Source of the DNA: Paratinospora sagittata
Lineage: Eukaryota > Streptophyta > Magnoliopsida > Ranunculales > Menispermaceae
Assembly (NCBI GenBank): GCA_035771175.1
Contig: CM069593.1
Coordinates: forward strand, 44,452,241-44,516,240
Length of the DNA: 64,000 nucleotides
Direction: 5' to 3'
Shown here one piece after another: positions 46,201-55,673 of this stretch. The position numbers and the translations under genes were made by a program. The notes under the pieces were generated by a model. It saw nothing but the letters and a program-made list of their open reading frames with translations, ran no database searches and had not been told where the DNA came from. Numbering within the stretch: position 1 is the stretch's first letter; every line of letters starts with the position of its first letter.

Positions 46201-49200
46201 AGGAGGATGATATGGCTTAATCATGCCGATATAATCATCATCATCAGGAGAAGAAATAGGATCCAAATCATCAGAAAAAGCTTCGTGATAAACGAAAAGA
46301 GTGTCATCATTTGGAGATTCTTGTTCTGAAAATACAGACTCAATATCTTGATCATCTTGTAGAGAATATGAATGTTGAATCTGTTGAATAAGATGTTGGC
46401 CTTTCTTATTCTTGTCAGGACATTGTTTGGCAAAGTGGCCAGGCTTGTGGCATATATAACACCGAGTATTTGTAGACGGTGTAGTGCGGCGCTTGAAATA
46501 GCGAAGATGACGCTTTTTCTTCCAACGTTGCCGTTTGGAGAATTTTGAAAACTTCTGAGGATTCTTTTTATGGAATTTCCATAATTTGGATGATTTCTTC
46601 TTTTTGTGAGGAGAGCAGTGACAATTGGATTTGCATCCAATCTCAAGATACTTCTTATCACAGACATTGGATGTATAGAAGGTAGATGTCTGAGACTCTG
46701 AAATAAGTCGTCGCAATTCACAATTTCTTTCAATGGCTTCGAGTAGTTGCTGGAATATTTCAGCAAGAGATAATTGTTCCAAAGGTCTTCCAAGAGCTTT
46801 GAGAAGACGGTTTAATTCAGGATGAGTTTCCTTTGGAAGGGAAGCAATAAATGTATGTTTCAGATCGGTCTTATCATATCCGCCAAGTACATGATAACGC
46901 TGAAGCATTCGAGAATAGTGTCGATAAAGATCTTTCTTTCGGAGAGAACAACATTTCATGGTGAAATATTCTTGTTTGTATTTTTTCTCCAGAATAGCAG
47001 CATCACCAATAAATTCTCGAACAAGGACATTATAAAAATCTGTAAGAGAGATCTGAGTGAGTTGGAGCATTCTATATTCTCCAAGGGAGGAGAACCAATC
47101 ACGAACAAATCCAGTACATCGGGATATAAAGTCAGAAATGACTGCATTAGATGTACGATCAGCAATAATTTGGTTTGACATCCATGCTGCCCAAGATATA
47201 AGCTTGGAACGCCATTGTTCATAAGGGACGTCATCAAGAGAAAACCAAGGGCCATTTCCAGGGCGACTGAAAAAGTGCTGAGGATTGGTGTCTTGAGGCT
47301 GATTAGTAGCATCGCGCATATCCATTTCTTCATCAAAAGCTTGAGGTTGAGTCTGAGATGAAGAAGGATCATCAGCCATATGAATCTGATTAAGAGCAGA
47401 GATATCCATCAGATAAGATTCAGTATCAGATACTTCGGATATAACTGGATCAGAAGAAACTTCTGTAAGAGCATCAGATTCGGCATCGGAAGATCCCAAA
47501 GAGAGGGATTCAAAATGATCAAGATCATCTATAGGAGAAACATAGGTGAGATTGTCATAGGGAATAATAGGGTGACTCGGAGGAGGTTGAGGAGGCTGAG
47601 GAGATACAGCAGCAGGAACAGCTAGAGGTGGTGGTTGGACAACGGATGTATAAGAAGGAGTGATGTAAGGCACAAATGGTGAGGATGGCATGGGGGCCTT
47701 GCCTTTATCACTAAAAACTGGGCTGGGACCTCTAGGACGAGGAGGTGTACCTATTGGTGGTTGTGGTGAAGTTACCACGGGTGGAGTGGAGAAAGGGATT
47801 ACTGGTGGTTTTGGAGCAGGTGTTTTACTGGCCAATATAAGGGTATTTAATAGGACAGATTGACGATCATTCTTAGGTGCAGGTGGTGGTAAGAATGAGT
47901 AAGACGACTGAGAAGCTTGCGAGGGGAATGATGATCTGACAAGAGACATGAGATAAGCTTCAGGAAACACCGGAGGTGTAGGTGGGTGAAGCTTTTGGAG
48001 ATCATGCATCACATATGACAATTGTTCTTTGAGTTGTCTGATCTCATGTTCAGCAGCATCAAAACTAGGACCAGTGATATTATGCTGGATATAATATCGG
48101 AGAAGAGTATCCAATTCCTGTATCTTTGTCTGAAGTTCAGTATAATATTTTTGACTGATAGCAGCTTGGATATCGGTATTCTGAACAAGACTGGCCGTTG
48201 TTGTAGTAAGATTAGTAAGATGCTGATCAATCTGTTGAAGATAACCATTCTGGACAATAGCATTTTTTGTTTGCCAATTTAATACTTCTTCAGCAGATGT
48301 TAACGGCTTAGGAGTACCATCGGAGCGAATCTCGTTGAGAGGTACGAATGGTTTAGCCGTAGTCTGATGAGTAGGATCTGTCACTCTTTGAAGAGGAGGA
48401 AAATCCTGATCATAGGATCCAATAGGATAACAAGGAAGAACCAGAGGGGCTGCAGGTGGAGCAGGAGGTTCGTGATGATACCGAAGAGAAGATCGGCAAG
48501 AAGACTTAGGAATTTTATGCTTATTCTTCTTTCGTGATTGATGATAAGCTTCTTCATATTGGTAGAATTCCATGGCATCGTCAGTGTCATAACCATCATA
48601 AGCGTCCATGGTATCATATGAAGGATCATACTTATCCATCCAAGTATCATCGTCATATTCATCTTGACATGTGCAACCAGGTTTACACATCTCAGGATTA
48701 CAATCCCATATAAAATGTCCATCGACATGAGAATGATACATAACTGATCCATCAGGTTGAAAGGAATGTAGTGGAGGATCTTCAGCTGGTTCATGAGTAG
48801 AAATAGGTTGAATCTTCAGAGCATGACAGATAGATAAATTATCTGGGACTTGCTGAGGATATCCAAATATAACCGGTTGAATCATCATAGAGTGATGAAC
48901 AGGTAGACTTTCAGTGGATTGCTGGAGAGAACCGAATGTAATCTTGACAGCACCATCAGCTTGTTGCTTCATAAGAGGGCAGAGAGTACTTGTAACAGGC
49001 TCAGAGCGTTTGAGAAAATGCTCATAATTGGTGAACCATGTTAAAGGTAGCATCTCACGGAGCGCTTTGTGTGGGATCTGCTTGGGAATCTGAACAATTG
49101 TAGGAACATCATTATCATGAACAAAGGCCATGATAGTACCAGTAGGTTTCTGAGTTCGGAGGTGGATAGCATGGTCTTGAAGGCGAAAAGCCATCTGGTG

Positions 49201-49881
49201 ATGTAGAGTAGCCATGATACTATCCTGTCGATGTTGGACACCAGAAAACTGGATCTGAACCTTAAACCGAGTAGGTAAGGTAGGATCTGACAGACAGACG
49301 TTGAAGTCTGGAGTGATTGTAAAGATCATAGATCCATGACTGAGAGTGGTGATGACTGTTCCAATACAAGCATGTTCATAAGAGAGGAGATTTGTATCGA
49401 GTAAAGCGATACGAGCAGACATAGGTAAGTCTCCTCGACCATGATAAGAGAGGACTAAACGAATAGCTCCCATATGGATATGTGTATATCCATGAGCTAA
49501 CCAGTGACGGATGAAAGAAGGTTCAAACTCAAGGGTTACGTATTGTTCTTGCAAGGTAGACTCAAGAGTACAGTGAGTAAGTGCAGTGCTTTGGATGTAT
49601 TCCTTAATAGGAGGACTCTTACGACTAATAAGTTTTTTGACAGACGTAGAAAACGACTGAGACTTTTTAGTAAATAACCAGTAGGGATTTAACAAAGGAG
49701 GAATAGTTTCATAAACTTTACTATCTGCAGGTATATGAGTTACTTCGACTAGATCATCGATTTTCGAAGCTTGTTTAATACATGACTCAGGAAGACTTGA
49801 AAAATTAAAAGAGGAAGATTTTAAAATCGGACTAGGGTCGGACGTAGAAGATGAAGGGGGACTATCACCAAAGGGTTCCAT
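43213..49881 (-). CDS. Pararetroviral polyprotein (movement, coat, protease, RT, RNase H), 2,222 codons intact
   Basis: Order along the protein: a movement-protein-like region (about residues 60-300); a low-complexity Pro/Ser-rich middle (about 500-850); a coat-like domain (about 880-1090) followed by a Lys-rich stretch and one CCHC zinc knuckle (about 1140, CYICHKPGHFAKQC); an aspartic protease with DTG (about 1257); RT with YIDD (about 1567); RNase H with a QTDAS start (about 1713); and a C-terminal extension. The length is like that of petuvirus polyproteins. The start at 49881 has A at -3 and G at +4. No stop or frameshift interrupts it, unlike copy 1, so it is young, constrained, or lucky. 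An endogenous relative of plant viruses; infectivity cannot be judged here. Confidence 0.93.
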   Translation of the reverse strand: MEPFGDSPPSSSTSDPSPILKSSSFNFSSLPESCIKQASKIDDLVEVTHIPADSKVYETIPPLLNPYWLFTKKSQSFSTSVKKLISRKSPPIKEYIQSTALTHCTLESTLQEQYVTLEFEPSFIRHWLAHGYTHIHMGAIRLVLSYHGRGDLPMSARIALLDTNLLSYEHACIGTVITTLSHGSMIFTITPDFNVCLSDPTLPTRFKVQIQFSGVQHRQDSIMATLHHQMAFRLQDHAIHLRTQKPTGTIMAFVHDNDVPTIVQIPKQIPHKALREMLPLTWFTNYEHFLKRSEPVTSTLCPLMKQQADGAVKITFGSLQQSTESLPVHHSMMIQPVIFGYPQQVPDNLSICHALKIQPISTHEPAEDPPLHSFQPDGSVMYHSHVDGHFIWDCNPEMCKPGCTCQDEYDDDTWMDKYDPSYDTMDAYDGYDTDDAMEFYQYEEAYHQSRKKNKHKIPKSSCRSSLRYHHEPPAPPAAPLVLPCYPIGSYDQDFPPLQRVTDPTHQTTAKPFVPLNEIRSDGTPKPLTSAEEVLNWQTKNAIVQNGYLQQIDQHLTNLTTTTASLVQNTDIQAAISQKYYTELQTKIQELDTLLRYYIQHNITGPSFDAAEHEIRQLKEQLSYVMHDLQKLHPPTPPVFPEAYLMSLVRSSFPSQASQSSYSFLPPPAPKNDRQSVLLNTLILASKTPAPKPPVIPFSTPPVVTSPQPPIGTPPRPRGPSPVFSDKGKAPMPSSPFVPYITPSYTSVVQPPPLAVPAAVSPQPPQPPPSHPIIPYDNLTYVSPIDDLDHFESLSLGSSDAESDALTEVSSDPVISEVSDTESYLMDISALNQIHMADDPSSSQTQPQAFDEEMDMRDATNQPQDTNPQHFFSRPGNGPWFSLDDVPYEQWRSKLISWAAWMSNQIIADRTSNAVISDFISRCTGFVRDWFSSLGEYRMLQLTQISLTDFYNVLVREFIGDAAILEKKYKQEYFTMKCCSLRKKDLYRHYSRMLQRYHVLGGYDKTDLKHTFIASLPKETHPELNRLLKALGRPLEQLSLAEIFQQLLEAIERNCELRRLISESQTSTFYTSNVCDKKYLEIGCKSNCHCSPHKKKKSSKLWKFHKKNPQKFSKFSKRQRWKKKRHLRYFKRRTTPSTNTRCYICHKPGHFAKQCPDKNKKGQHLIQQIQHSYSLQDDQDIESVFSEQESPNDDTLFVYHEAFSDDLDPISSPDDDDYIGMIKPYHPPSMAVSHVMPYAEISVLPTKFDNPIKVIGYFDTGAFKSMMNPRILPDHFWKPHTESFKAANNEIFQTQLITARKIGLKFFPNLIIWTHILGCDLPDKDILFGMDLYSKSKLRILPHGISYQNQTLLYTTIPKLYTIQDIPKDVPHYQDKLKSCFSESHKTFVHQHPLWKNSKFYVHLPFKLNEDINPTKAIHPGMPPDELALARQECDDLLSQGLIEPTTSNWACQAFYVNKRAELTRGKKRFVINYKPLNVFLKDDKFPLPKISSQLILLSGSTIYSKFDLKAGFWQLGVHPDDRSKTAFCIPNAHYQWTVMPFGLKVAPSLFQKAMTRIYAPILSTALIYIDDILLFSKTAAAHHQLISQFLDITQQHGIMLSEKKSILCTSDIDFLGMKFFNGVYQPGSHIAVELLQFPDTHLTIKQLQQFLGIINYLRMFIPHITRHTSVLSSLLKKKPPPWQDIHTDAVQSLKKICQNPPPLVIPSTGSLILQTDASDYYWGAVLLERKDSTDSICGYHSGKFSDSELYYHITIKEVLAVKYGIIKFAFFLRPAQFEIQMDNSSFPHMLEFRNKMVPSAQLLRLQEWFTQFQFTVKHIPGTKNVLADFLSRPIQKPNAQQVSLFHDGLTFPLLIQPNTVHNTRPIQLIHAHDIFPLIGAIFPPDLSRPITAHAVQAFAQQHLFEYAHNYFLDYPAHLYLQPQALHQTKPYLFLFHLRPDVSEKFYWYLWCISCLYKIALTFIPSEIQQYLHSHTTSRLDWCMDLFAPRQTWLRHISEIYQQRPLRLHAIYIGYQPFSDSSRGLIAEHYLQEFQTYSCHLTEAILSGVRRFLEDINGSSPPASSHTHAGPHEFIPSESLDELIQSQAPWHIEAPLPQFRDPPERSPSPSPIRQRLGESPLISEALYDNQEQQEAEYQYQLRQGFPPSPTFRDPPRRTNRSVNDPPLSRDEIIECQQAQDFEDNARIALGLLPPPPTDHHDHWFDDFVDTGDIDMETQCDTSP

Positions 49882-50030
49882 GGATACTTTCAGACCTCTT
49901 TGTCTTACGTCGGCACACTCTCTTGGCCCGTCAAGACCCTGTCTTTAGTATCCCGGAAAAACAGGTGAAAAATAGATTCCTCTGCCTCTATTAAAGACCA
50001 AAACCAATTTTTCAAAATCTAAGTACTCGT

Positions 50031-50159
50031 TCAATCATCAATTTCGACTGTATCACATATATAACAGGCAAAACATAAGCGAAGTAAACCACAACATAAG
50101 ATAGCAAGAATAACTAAAACTATAATCAACCACAAAGGAAGATGACTCAAGAGAGACAT
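50031..50159 (-). CDS. Small membrane-type ORF b in the pararetroviral leader (42 aa)
   Basis: Starts two bases after the stop of ORF a (TAATCATG). One hydrophobic helix (LWLIIVLVILAILCCGLL) is followed by a Cys-containing tail ending in acidic residues. The same frame can be extended upstream to 50252 (73 codons). It may be a real small viral membrane protein or a chance frame in a T-rich leader. Confidence 0.4.
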   Translation of the reverse strand: MSLLSHLPLWLIIVLVILAILCCGLLRLCFACYICDTVEIDD

Positions 50160-50161
50160 GA

Positions 50162-50380
50162 TTAAATACGGAGGATATGTTCTAAGATGAGTATAACAGT
50201 ATGTAAACTGACACACATAAGAATACCGAGAAGGATGATAACGATAAAACAATACGGATTAATTGGCACAAAGAACCAAAACAAACTTAAAATCAATGGT
50301 ATTACTATTAGTGAATATTCACCGTTCATCTTTAAATAACACGATCTTCTTTCGCCATAAAATAATCTTTCTAATCTCAA
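50162..50380 (-). CDS. Small membrane-type ORF a in the pararetroviral leader (72 aa)
   Basis: Two predicted hydrophobic segments (YSLIVIPLILSLFWFFV and CFIVIILLGILMCVSLHTV) joined by a short loop. An internal ATG at 50332 in good context (AAGATGAAC) would give 56 residues. It ends two bases before ORF b. No family was recognised; the pair resembles, in size and hydropathy only, small membrane movement proteins of other plant viruses. Confidence 0.4.
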   Translation of the reverse strand: MRLERLFYGERRSCYLKMNGEYSLIVIPLILSLFWFFVPINPYCFIVIILLGILMCVSLHTVILILEHILRI

Positions 50381-50468
50381 AGGTCTATTTAATAATATTG
50401 TTATTATTATTTTTTTTTGTCTTTGACCCCGCTAACCCCTTTGTAGGAGGGAGACTATTCTGGAGTTG

Positions 50469-51480
50469 AGAATGTAATACCCTAGGTTTACACAAAAAAA
50501 AAAAAAAAATTGTTCTGGCAGACATGCCCGAACGTTCAGGCGCCATTTTTTCTATTTAAGAACCCCTCCCCCCTCCTCATTTCTCACACCAAAATCACTC
50601 CTCCTTGTAATTTTTCTTCTCTCTTTCATTCATTTTGAGTTTTTATCTTCTCTTTTGAGACTCTCTGTGCGGTGCAACGCGGTTCTGCCTGGAAAAAAAC
50701 ATCAGTTTTCAAAGGAGTTTTTATCTGAAGGTGGGGAACGAAACATATGTTTGCGTGTCTTATAACTTTTATTAAAGTTTATATTCATTTATCATTATGT
50801 CTACTATTCATTTACACTGCATTATTGCGTATAATGTTCATACTGTCATACTTATGCCTGTATAATTGGAGTTTATATATTACACTATTGTTATGTCGGA
50901 TTAGTGGTCAATCTGGCTCAATCAGACTCAATCTTGTCCTCAGTAACTTTAAATAGTGAACGGGAGGCAGCGTGCTGCTATAGACGATTGGTATTTAAGT
51001 AGACCTCATGTCTCACCTCTCAACTGGAGACTGATCTGTTTGATCTTATTTGAAAGCTATCAGCTTATACAAGTAATACTGAATATCCTAACCTTGCACG
51101 TAATGATACCGACCCTGATAAGGATCACTAGACGTTGTCAATCATGTCTAAATGTTAAGTAAAGACCGAACTAGTTCATGCATTGGCATCATACATAGCA
51201 CCACCTAGGGACATATGTGGTTCATGATTCATAGAATAGTTAGAAGCGATGCTCGCTATTCATTATATTTCTCTGGAGAGGGACGTACAATGAGAACCTG
51301 GCTACTCTTGGGGAGGGACATCTGTACGTGAATCCAGAGCGTCATTCCTGAGGAGGGACGTACAATGAGAACTCGGCTACTCCTGGGGAGGGACATCTGT
51401 ACGTGAACTCAGGCGATGTATAGTCATCAAACCAATACGAGATGGTGTCATGCATACATACATATTGGATTGATTATGAT
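50469..51480 (+). mobile_element. LTR-like sequence, plus strand, partial
   Basis: Begins TGTAATACCCTAGG-like at about 50475, with a T-rich to A-rich boundary and a TATA-like TATTTAAG at about 50552, then leader-like C/T-rich sequence. No matching 3' end or primer-binding site was found on this strand, so it is probably truncated by the neighbouring minus-strand LTR. Low coding potential. Confidence 0.4.
51278..51427. repeat. 75-bp tandem duplication
   Basis: GAGGGACGTACAATGAGAAC begins at 51278 and again at 51353, each followed by GGGGAGGGACATCTGTACGTG, giving two copies of a 75-bp unit. Confidence 0.75.
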
Positions 51481-51497
51481 GCTCTGATACCATTAAA

Positions 51498-52280
51498 TGT
51501 CACACCCCGTCCGGACGGGCCTAAACCGACGGGACACTCACGGATGGGGCGCGAATACATTATAACAATAACTGAGTGCGCGGAAACACAATTAAGTATA
51601 AGTCCTATTTTATTAATTTCAGAATATATTTGTACATGAAATAGTGAAGTGGGCCGACTTACAACCATCCTTTCTTTTGTACAACTAACTTTGGAGTGGT
51701 ATGGGACACAACAAAATTGGAGAATATTAAATAAAATGTGAAAGTAAGAAAACCCACGACCTTGTGTGAAAAGAAACATTTGGAGAAAGTTGCATTACTA
51801 ACTGTGGCGACCCCGCATCCTGGACCACCAACCCCGCAGGGAATGGCGTGCGGAATGTCGGGGTGGGACGCCCGGCGTAGGCATCTCCGACCACTCCTCA
51901 ACTCCCGTGAGGCGGTTGAGACCTTACGAGCCTTACCTCAAACAACGACATAATATCAAAAGATACTAAACAAAACTACCAACCGTATTAATCATCCAAG
52001 ACAAGAGATAATCCATAAAAATGAACCATAAATAAAATCATGATCCCTACAGTCCATTAAAATCGACATACACATAAAGTTCAAAATTGTGGATACAAAT
52101 AAAAACCGTCATATGCCCACATGGTCTATCTAACAAGTCCCAACTCACCCATACTACAATGTGGTAAGTGTTATAATTACATAATCCAAATATAATACTT
52201 CATAATTTAAAACACAGTTTAATCAAAATGCCTCTCAACTCACATCGAGGCCTTGGATTCTCTCGCAGGCAAGGCCCTCA
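51498..52280 (-). mobile_element. Retrotransposon LTR with adjoining primer-binding site, minus strand
   Basis: On the minus strand the LTR ends in GGGGTGTGACA at 51498. After a 5-base spacer comes TGGTATCAGAGC (51492-51481), a perfect match to the Met-tRNA primer-binding site. The other end is taken at 52280 (minus TGAGGGCC), where the next LTR ends; this limit is uncertain. No internal coding region in the expected direction is preserved. Confidence 0.55.
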
Positions 52281-53542
52281 TGTCACGACGCCCCTGACGT
52301 AGGCTGACGTCATGACCGACACAACATACTATACACTGTACATACCCATATATAGTATATAATACACTGTCAGCCTTCACGTACTCTCACAATCCATCCC
52401 AAAATTTACAGAAATATCTTTTTTTTCCTATACCACAAATCAAATCCAATATAGTTCATTCATTCACACATCACATTTTCATTTCATCATCCAATATATT
52501 AAGTTATCTATGCCCACACGTCCCATCTAGATGATAATACATATATATATATAATGTGTGATAAGTAAAATAACAAAAATATAAGTTATTTCCTCCAAGC
52601 ATATATACACATACCAGACGAAGGCTCACGTGATTATCACTCACGCATTTTCCTTTTCCCTTCGACTCAATACCTGAAATATTGGAGGAAATGGGCTGAG
52701 CAAACAACAGCTCAGTGAATATAGTTCTTGAGATGACAATTATATACATTTAGAGAAATATGACATTTAAAATCATTTCAAACACTTATTCAACACATGC
52801 ATTATTCAACGAAAATAATCATACATGTCAACAACATAAATTGCATGAGTTTTCAATAACACAATGCACAATCTCCCTCTTCCGCAAGGCAAAAGAGCGA
52901 GTCTAACCCTTGTATGACCGTACAAGGTAGACACAGCCTCTCATCACCCAATTCACAGTCATTTCAAGGATTGGGACCCTTGTTAAGACAGACCTACTGA
53001 CAATGAGGACTCGCAAAACCTCATCCGGGTCTAATTCCTAACGAAATGACAATGAGGATTCGCAAAACCTCATCATTACAAACTCCAATTGCTAAAATCA
53101 GTTTGCATGATCCATAAAACTCAATGTATATATAAATATAACATGCATACAATCAAACATTTTATATGCGTACAATGTCATACAAGAACCAAATCAAGAA
53201 AACTATACTCACAGTACAACACGTTCAACTTAAACCCAATCATCGTCGCTTTCGAGTCCAGCTCCAAGTTAAATCCAACTAATTTAACCTGTCACAATCA
53301 CTCCATAATTCAATTTTATGTATTCATATCTATTTACATATTACTATTCACTATTCATGAACAACGCAGGGCCTCCCCCAGATTCGAACTCGCAACCTAT
53401 AGTTTGAATCCGAACTCTGAGTAACCACTGAGCCAAATGGTTCAGTGGCTACTCAGAGTTCGGATTCAAACTATAAGTTGTGAATTCGAATCTGGGGGAG
53501 GCCCTGCACTATTCAAGAATAGTGAATAGTGTGGACAAATGA
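52281..53542 (-). mobile_element. Truncated LTR of the 56.5-60.5 kb family, minus strand
   Basis: The 3' terminus at 52281 (minus CGTCAGGGGCGTCGTGACA) is the same as that of LTRs A and B on the plus strand. Shared blocks include CTCAGTGAATATAGTTCTTG, the GAGGTTTTGCGAGTCCTCAT motif and TCGAAAGCGACGATGATTGG, in inverted orientation. The 5' half is missing and the copy is cut near 53530. It lacks a primer-binding site after its end, so it is a 3' or solo LTR remnant. Confidence 0.75.
53343..53530. repeat. Near-palindrome: two inverted tRNA/SINE-like units, head to head
   Basis: The arms at 53366-53434 and 53439-53507 are inverted copies with few mismatches around a 4-base centre (AAAT); weaker pairing extends out to 53343 and 53530. 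Each arm, read outward from the centre, carries a GG[C/T]TCAGTGG box and later GTTCGAATC or its variant, resembling pol III A and B boxes of tRNA-derived SINEs. It lies inside the truncated LTR. It could be a SINE pair or a foldback MITE. Confidence 0.65.
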
Positions 53543-53682
53543 TCCCGGGGGTACTAGACGCTGCGGTGTGCTGTGTACTTGGATGTGACAATATTATGTG
53601 GTATATAGTGGCTGGGGTATGCGTACCCATCACATCCCGGGGGCACTAGACACTGCGGTGTGCTGTGTACTGGGGTGTGACA
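53541..53682. repeat. Two 50-bp direct copies, 92 bp apart
   Basis: ATCCCGGGGG followed by ACTAGAC and CTGCGGTGTGCTGTGTACT occurs at 53541-53590 and 53633-53682; both end in GTGACA, like the LTR ends of this cluster. Probably a partial duplication at an LTR border. Confidence 0.65.
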
Positions 53683-55673
53683 CCTCAAGATATGACTACT
53701 CCTTTGCCTTTGTTTAGGACAGAAGGACCTGAAAGAGGAAAATGAGGGTGAGCCAACGGTGCCCAGTGAATATAATTCAAATATGCTATCAATACTCATC
53801 AATAAATATCATGTATGCATGTCAATGTGTAGCATGATTAAAAGCTCATAATCATATAGATATCAAGCATTTATAATAAGTTCGATGCAAGTAAAAACTT
53901 ATCAATTTGGATCCACATTCCACATGCATTGGAGTTACTAGTGCACGTCTATTTCACCGTACCGTTCTCATCCTCAAATATTTCCTTTTTAAAACCCTCC
54001 CATGACTTAGGCCTCTAATGCATAGTTCTCATTCATAAACCATTCTATTAATCAAAAATACTGATTTTCAATTCTTTAGGCATAACACATGCCCAAATTG
54101 GGTCACTTGATCACAAGTAGGCCTAACCCATGATATGGTCACAACCACCAAATCAGTAGCATAATCAACCCTAATCATGCTTAATTAAACGTAAGTTGCA
54201 TCAATTCAATGATTCTAGGCCAAAAGCATCAAAAGCCCTAAAATATGAAATTTTCCATACTTAGGCCATATTGCCGATTTACACTAAGTCACCATGTTCA
54301 GCCATGTATATCACTGATTTTGCATCATGGGTTCATCAGCAATGACAACTAGGCCAACATAGTTGACATGCAAGCTATTTGGAAAGGTCTAAGTTCATAT
54401 TCTAAATTTAGGTCTAATACAAACGACCCTACCAATTCTTCATTTAATATTTTGTTCAGATGTATCAATCTACCAACAAAAATATTTAATCACAGAATCA
54501 ACCGTACAGATTAAAGTATGTGAAGAAACAAACCTTCTGTCGAAATATCAGCCCAATCCAACGGTGGACCGAAAAGATAGGTATCTTTGATGAACAAGTC
54601 TCTAATCAGACAATTTCTCATTTCCTGCTGCAAATACTCAAACTCAGATGACTATATCACACAACATACTTAACCTATAAACATCTCCACCGTTCAGAAT
54701 GCATAAATATCAGTTGTAAACTGCATACCCAAATTTAATATCCATCCAACGGTAGATTGAGGAGAGCTATAAGTTTGAGCGAAACGGCGCGAGAAATCCA
54801 GACTTTCCGACCAGCTTTGTTTGAGAGGTTAGATCTCTTAGACGAAACCTCTAATCAAGATCTCCATAGACCAGAATGCAGAAATATCAGTTGTAAACTA
54901 CATACCCAAATCTAATATCCATCGAACGGTAGATTAAGGAGATCTATAAGTTTGAGCGAAACGGTGCGAGAAATCCAGACTTTCCGACCAGCTTTGTTTG
55001 AGAGGTTAGATCTCTTAGAAGAAACCTCTAATCAAGATCTCCACCGACTAGAAATAACCATAAGCTACAAACTTGCTGACAAAGTTTGAGCTCAATCTGA
55101 CCATATATCCCAAAGATCCAGCTCTTTGATGAAAACGTTGCAGAGATTTTCCTCAAGCAACTCCTTCTTTCTTTCTCTTCTTCTTTCCTTTTTTTTTTTT
55201 TTTTACCTTTCCCTCCACTCACCTCACTTTCTAGCACTTTCTTGGAGAAGAGAAGTGGGCATGGGACACTTGTCCACTTTCATGCACCAACCTTCACATG
55301 TGTTGGTCTTATACTACCCATACCAACCACATGTACTTTAACCAATCTCATGCTTCCATGTATTTTAAATGTCCAATCCATTTAATACACCAAATTTTCA
55401 TTTTCATTTATCCTTTTATTCAATCAATCCTAACCCATATCAATTCATGGTTTAATGGGCCCATGCATAAATAATAACATATGCATTATACTTTAATTTA
55501 ACATGACCCATACACAATTTATAATGCACATATTTATATACATTATTAAGCATCAACTATACAAACATTAAACAACCATCAAACAAACACCAAACATATC
55601 AAGGCAACACATAGAGTTTGGGCAAAACGCAATTGGGTTATGGGCTAGATGAAATAATTTTCGGGGCGTCACA
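53683..55673 (-). mobile_element. Second-family LTR, minus strand (starts TGTGACGCCCCG)
   Basis: Read on the minus strand from 55673, it begins TGTGACGCCCCGAAAATTAT. Near its far end is GGCTCACCCTCATTTTCCTC and TTTCAGGTCC, parallel to TTGCTCACCCCATTTCCTCC and TTTCAGGTAT in LTRs A and B. It is therefore a related but different LTR in inverted orientation. The left limit at 53683 is approximate. Confidence 0.6.
54688..55042. repeat. 177-bp tandem duplication inside the LTR
   Basis: TATCAGTTGTAAACT occurs 177 bp apart (54708 and 54885), followed in both copies by ATACCCAAAT and CCAGACTTTCCGACCAGC. The copies differ at only a few sites. Confidence 0.8.

Larger units (their letters stand above)
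42381..50470 (-). mobile_element. Endogenous pararetrovirus copy 2 (Caulimoviridae, petuvirus-like), nearly complete
   Basis: About 8.1 kb on the minus strand: leader with two small ORFs, a 2,222-codon polyprotein, a second ORF, and a 3' region. The left end at 42381-42388 (minus TGGTATTA) aligns with the primer-binding-site end of copy 1, and both share CTAGGACTTTAAACACCTA just inside. A single polyprotein with movement, coat, protease, RT and RNase H parts resembles petuviruses in layout. No integrase is seen, consistent with the family. The right limit is uncertain: no primer-binding site was found there, and an LTR-like sequence starts at 50469. It is an old insertion in host DNA, but its main frame is intact. 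Confidence 0.9.

Noticed and set aside
44583..48794. Several minus and plus frames of 60-190 codons inside the viral polyprotein region
   Set aside because: Other-frame shadows of the 2,222-codon polyprotein; compositions follow its codons and no separate motif was seen.
50469..52280. One complete LTR retrotransposon from 50.47 to 52.28 kb
   Set aside because: The plus-type start at about 50475 and the minus-type LTR end with primer-binding site at 51481-51498 point in opposite directions, so they are parts of different elements.
53366..53507. Possible tRNA gene
   Set aside because: A-box and B-box words exist, but no plausible acceptor stem or full cloverleaf closes; better described as an inverted SINE-like pair.
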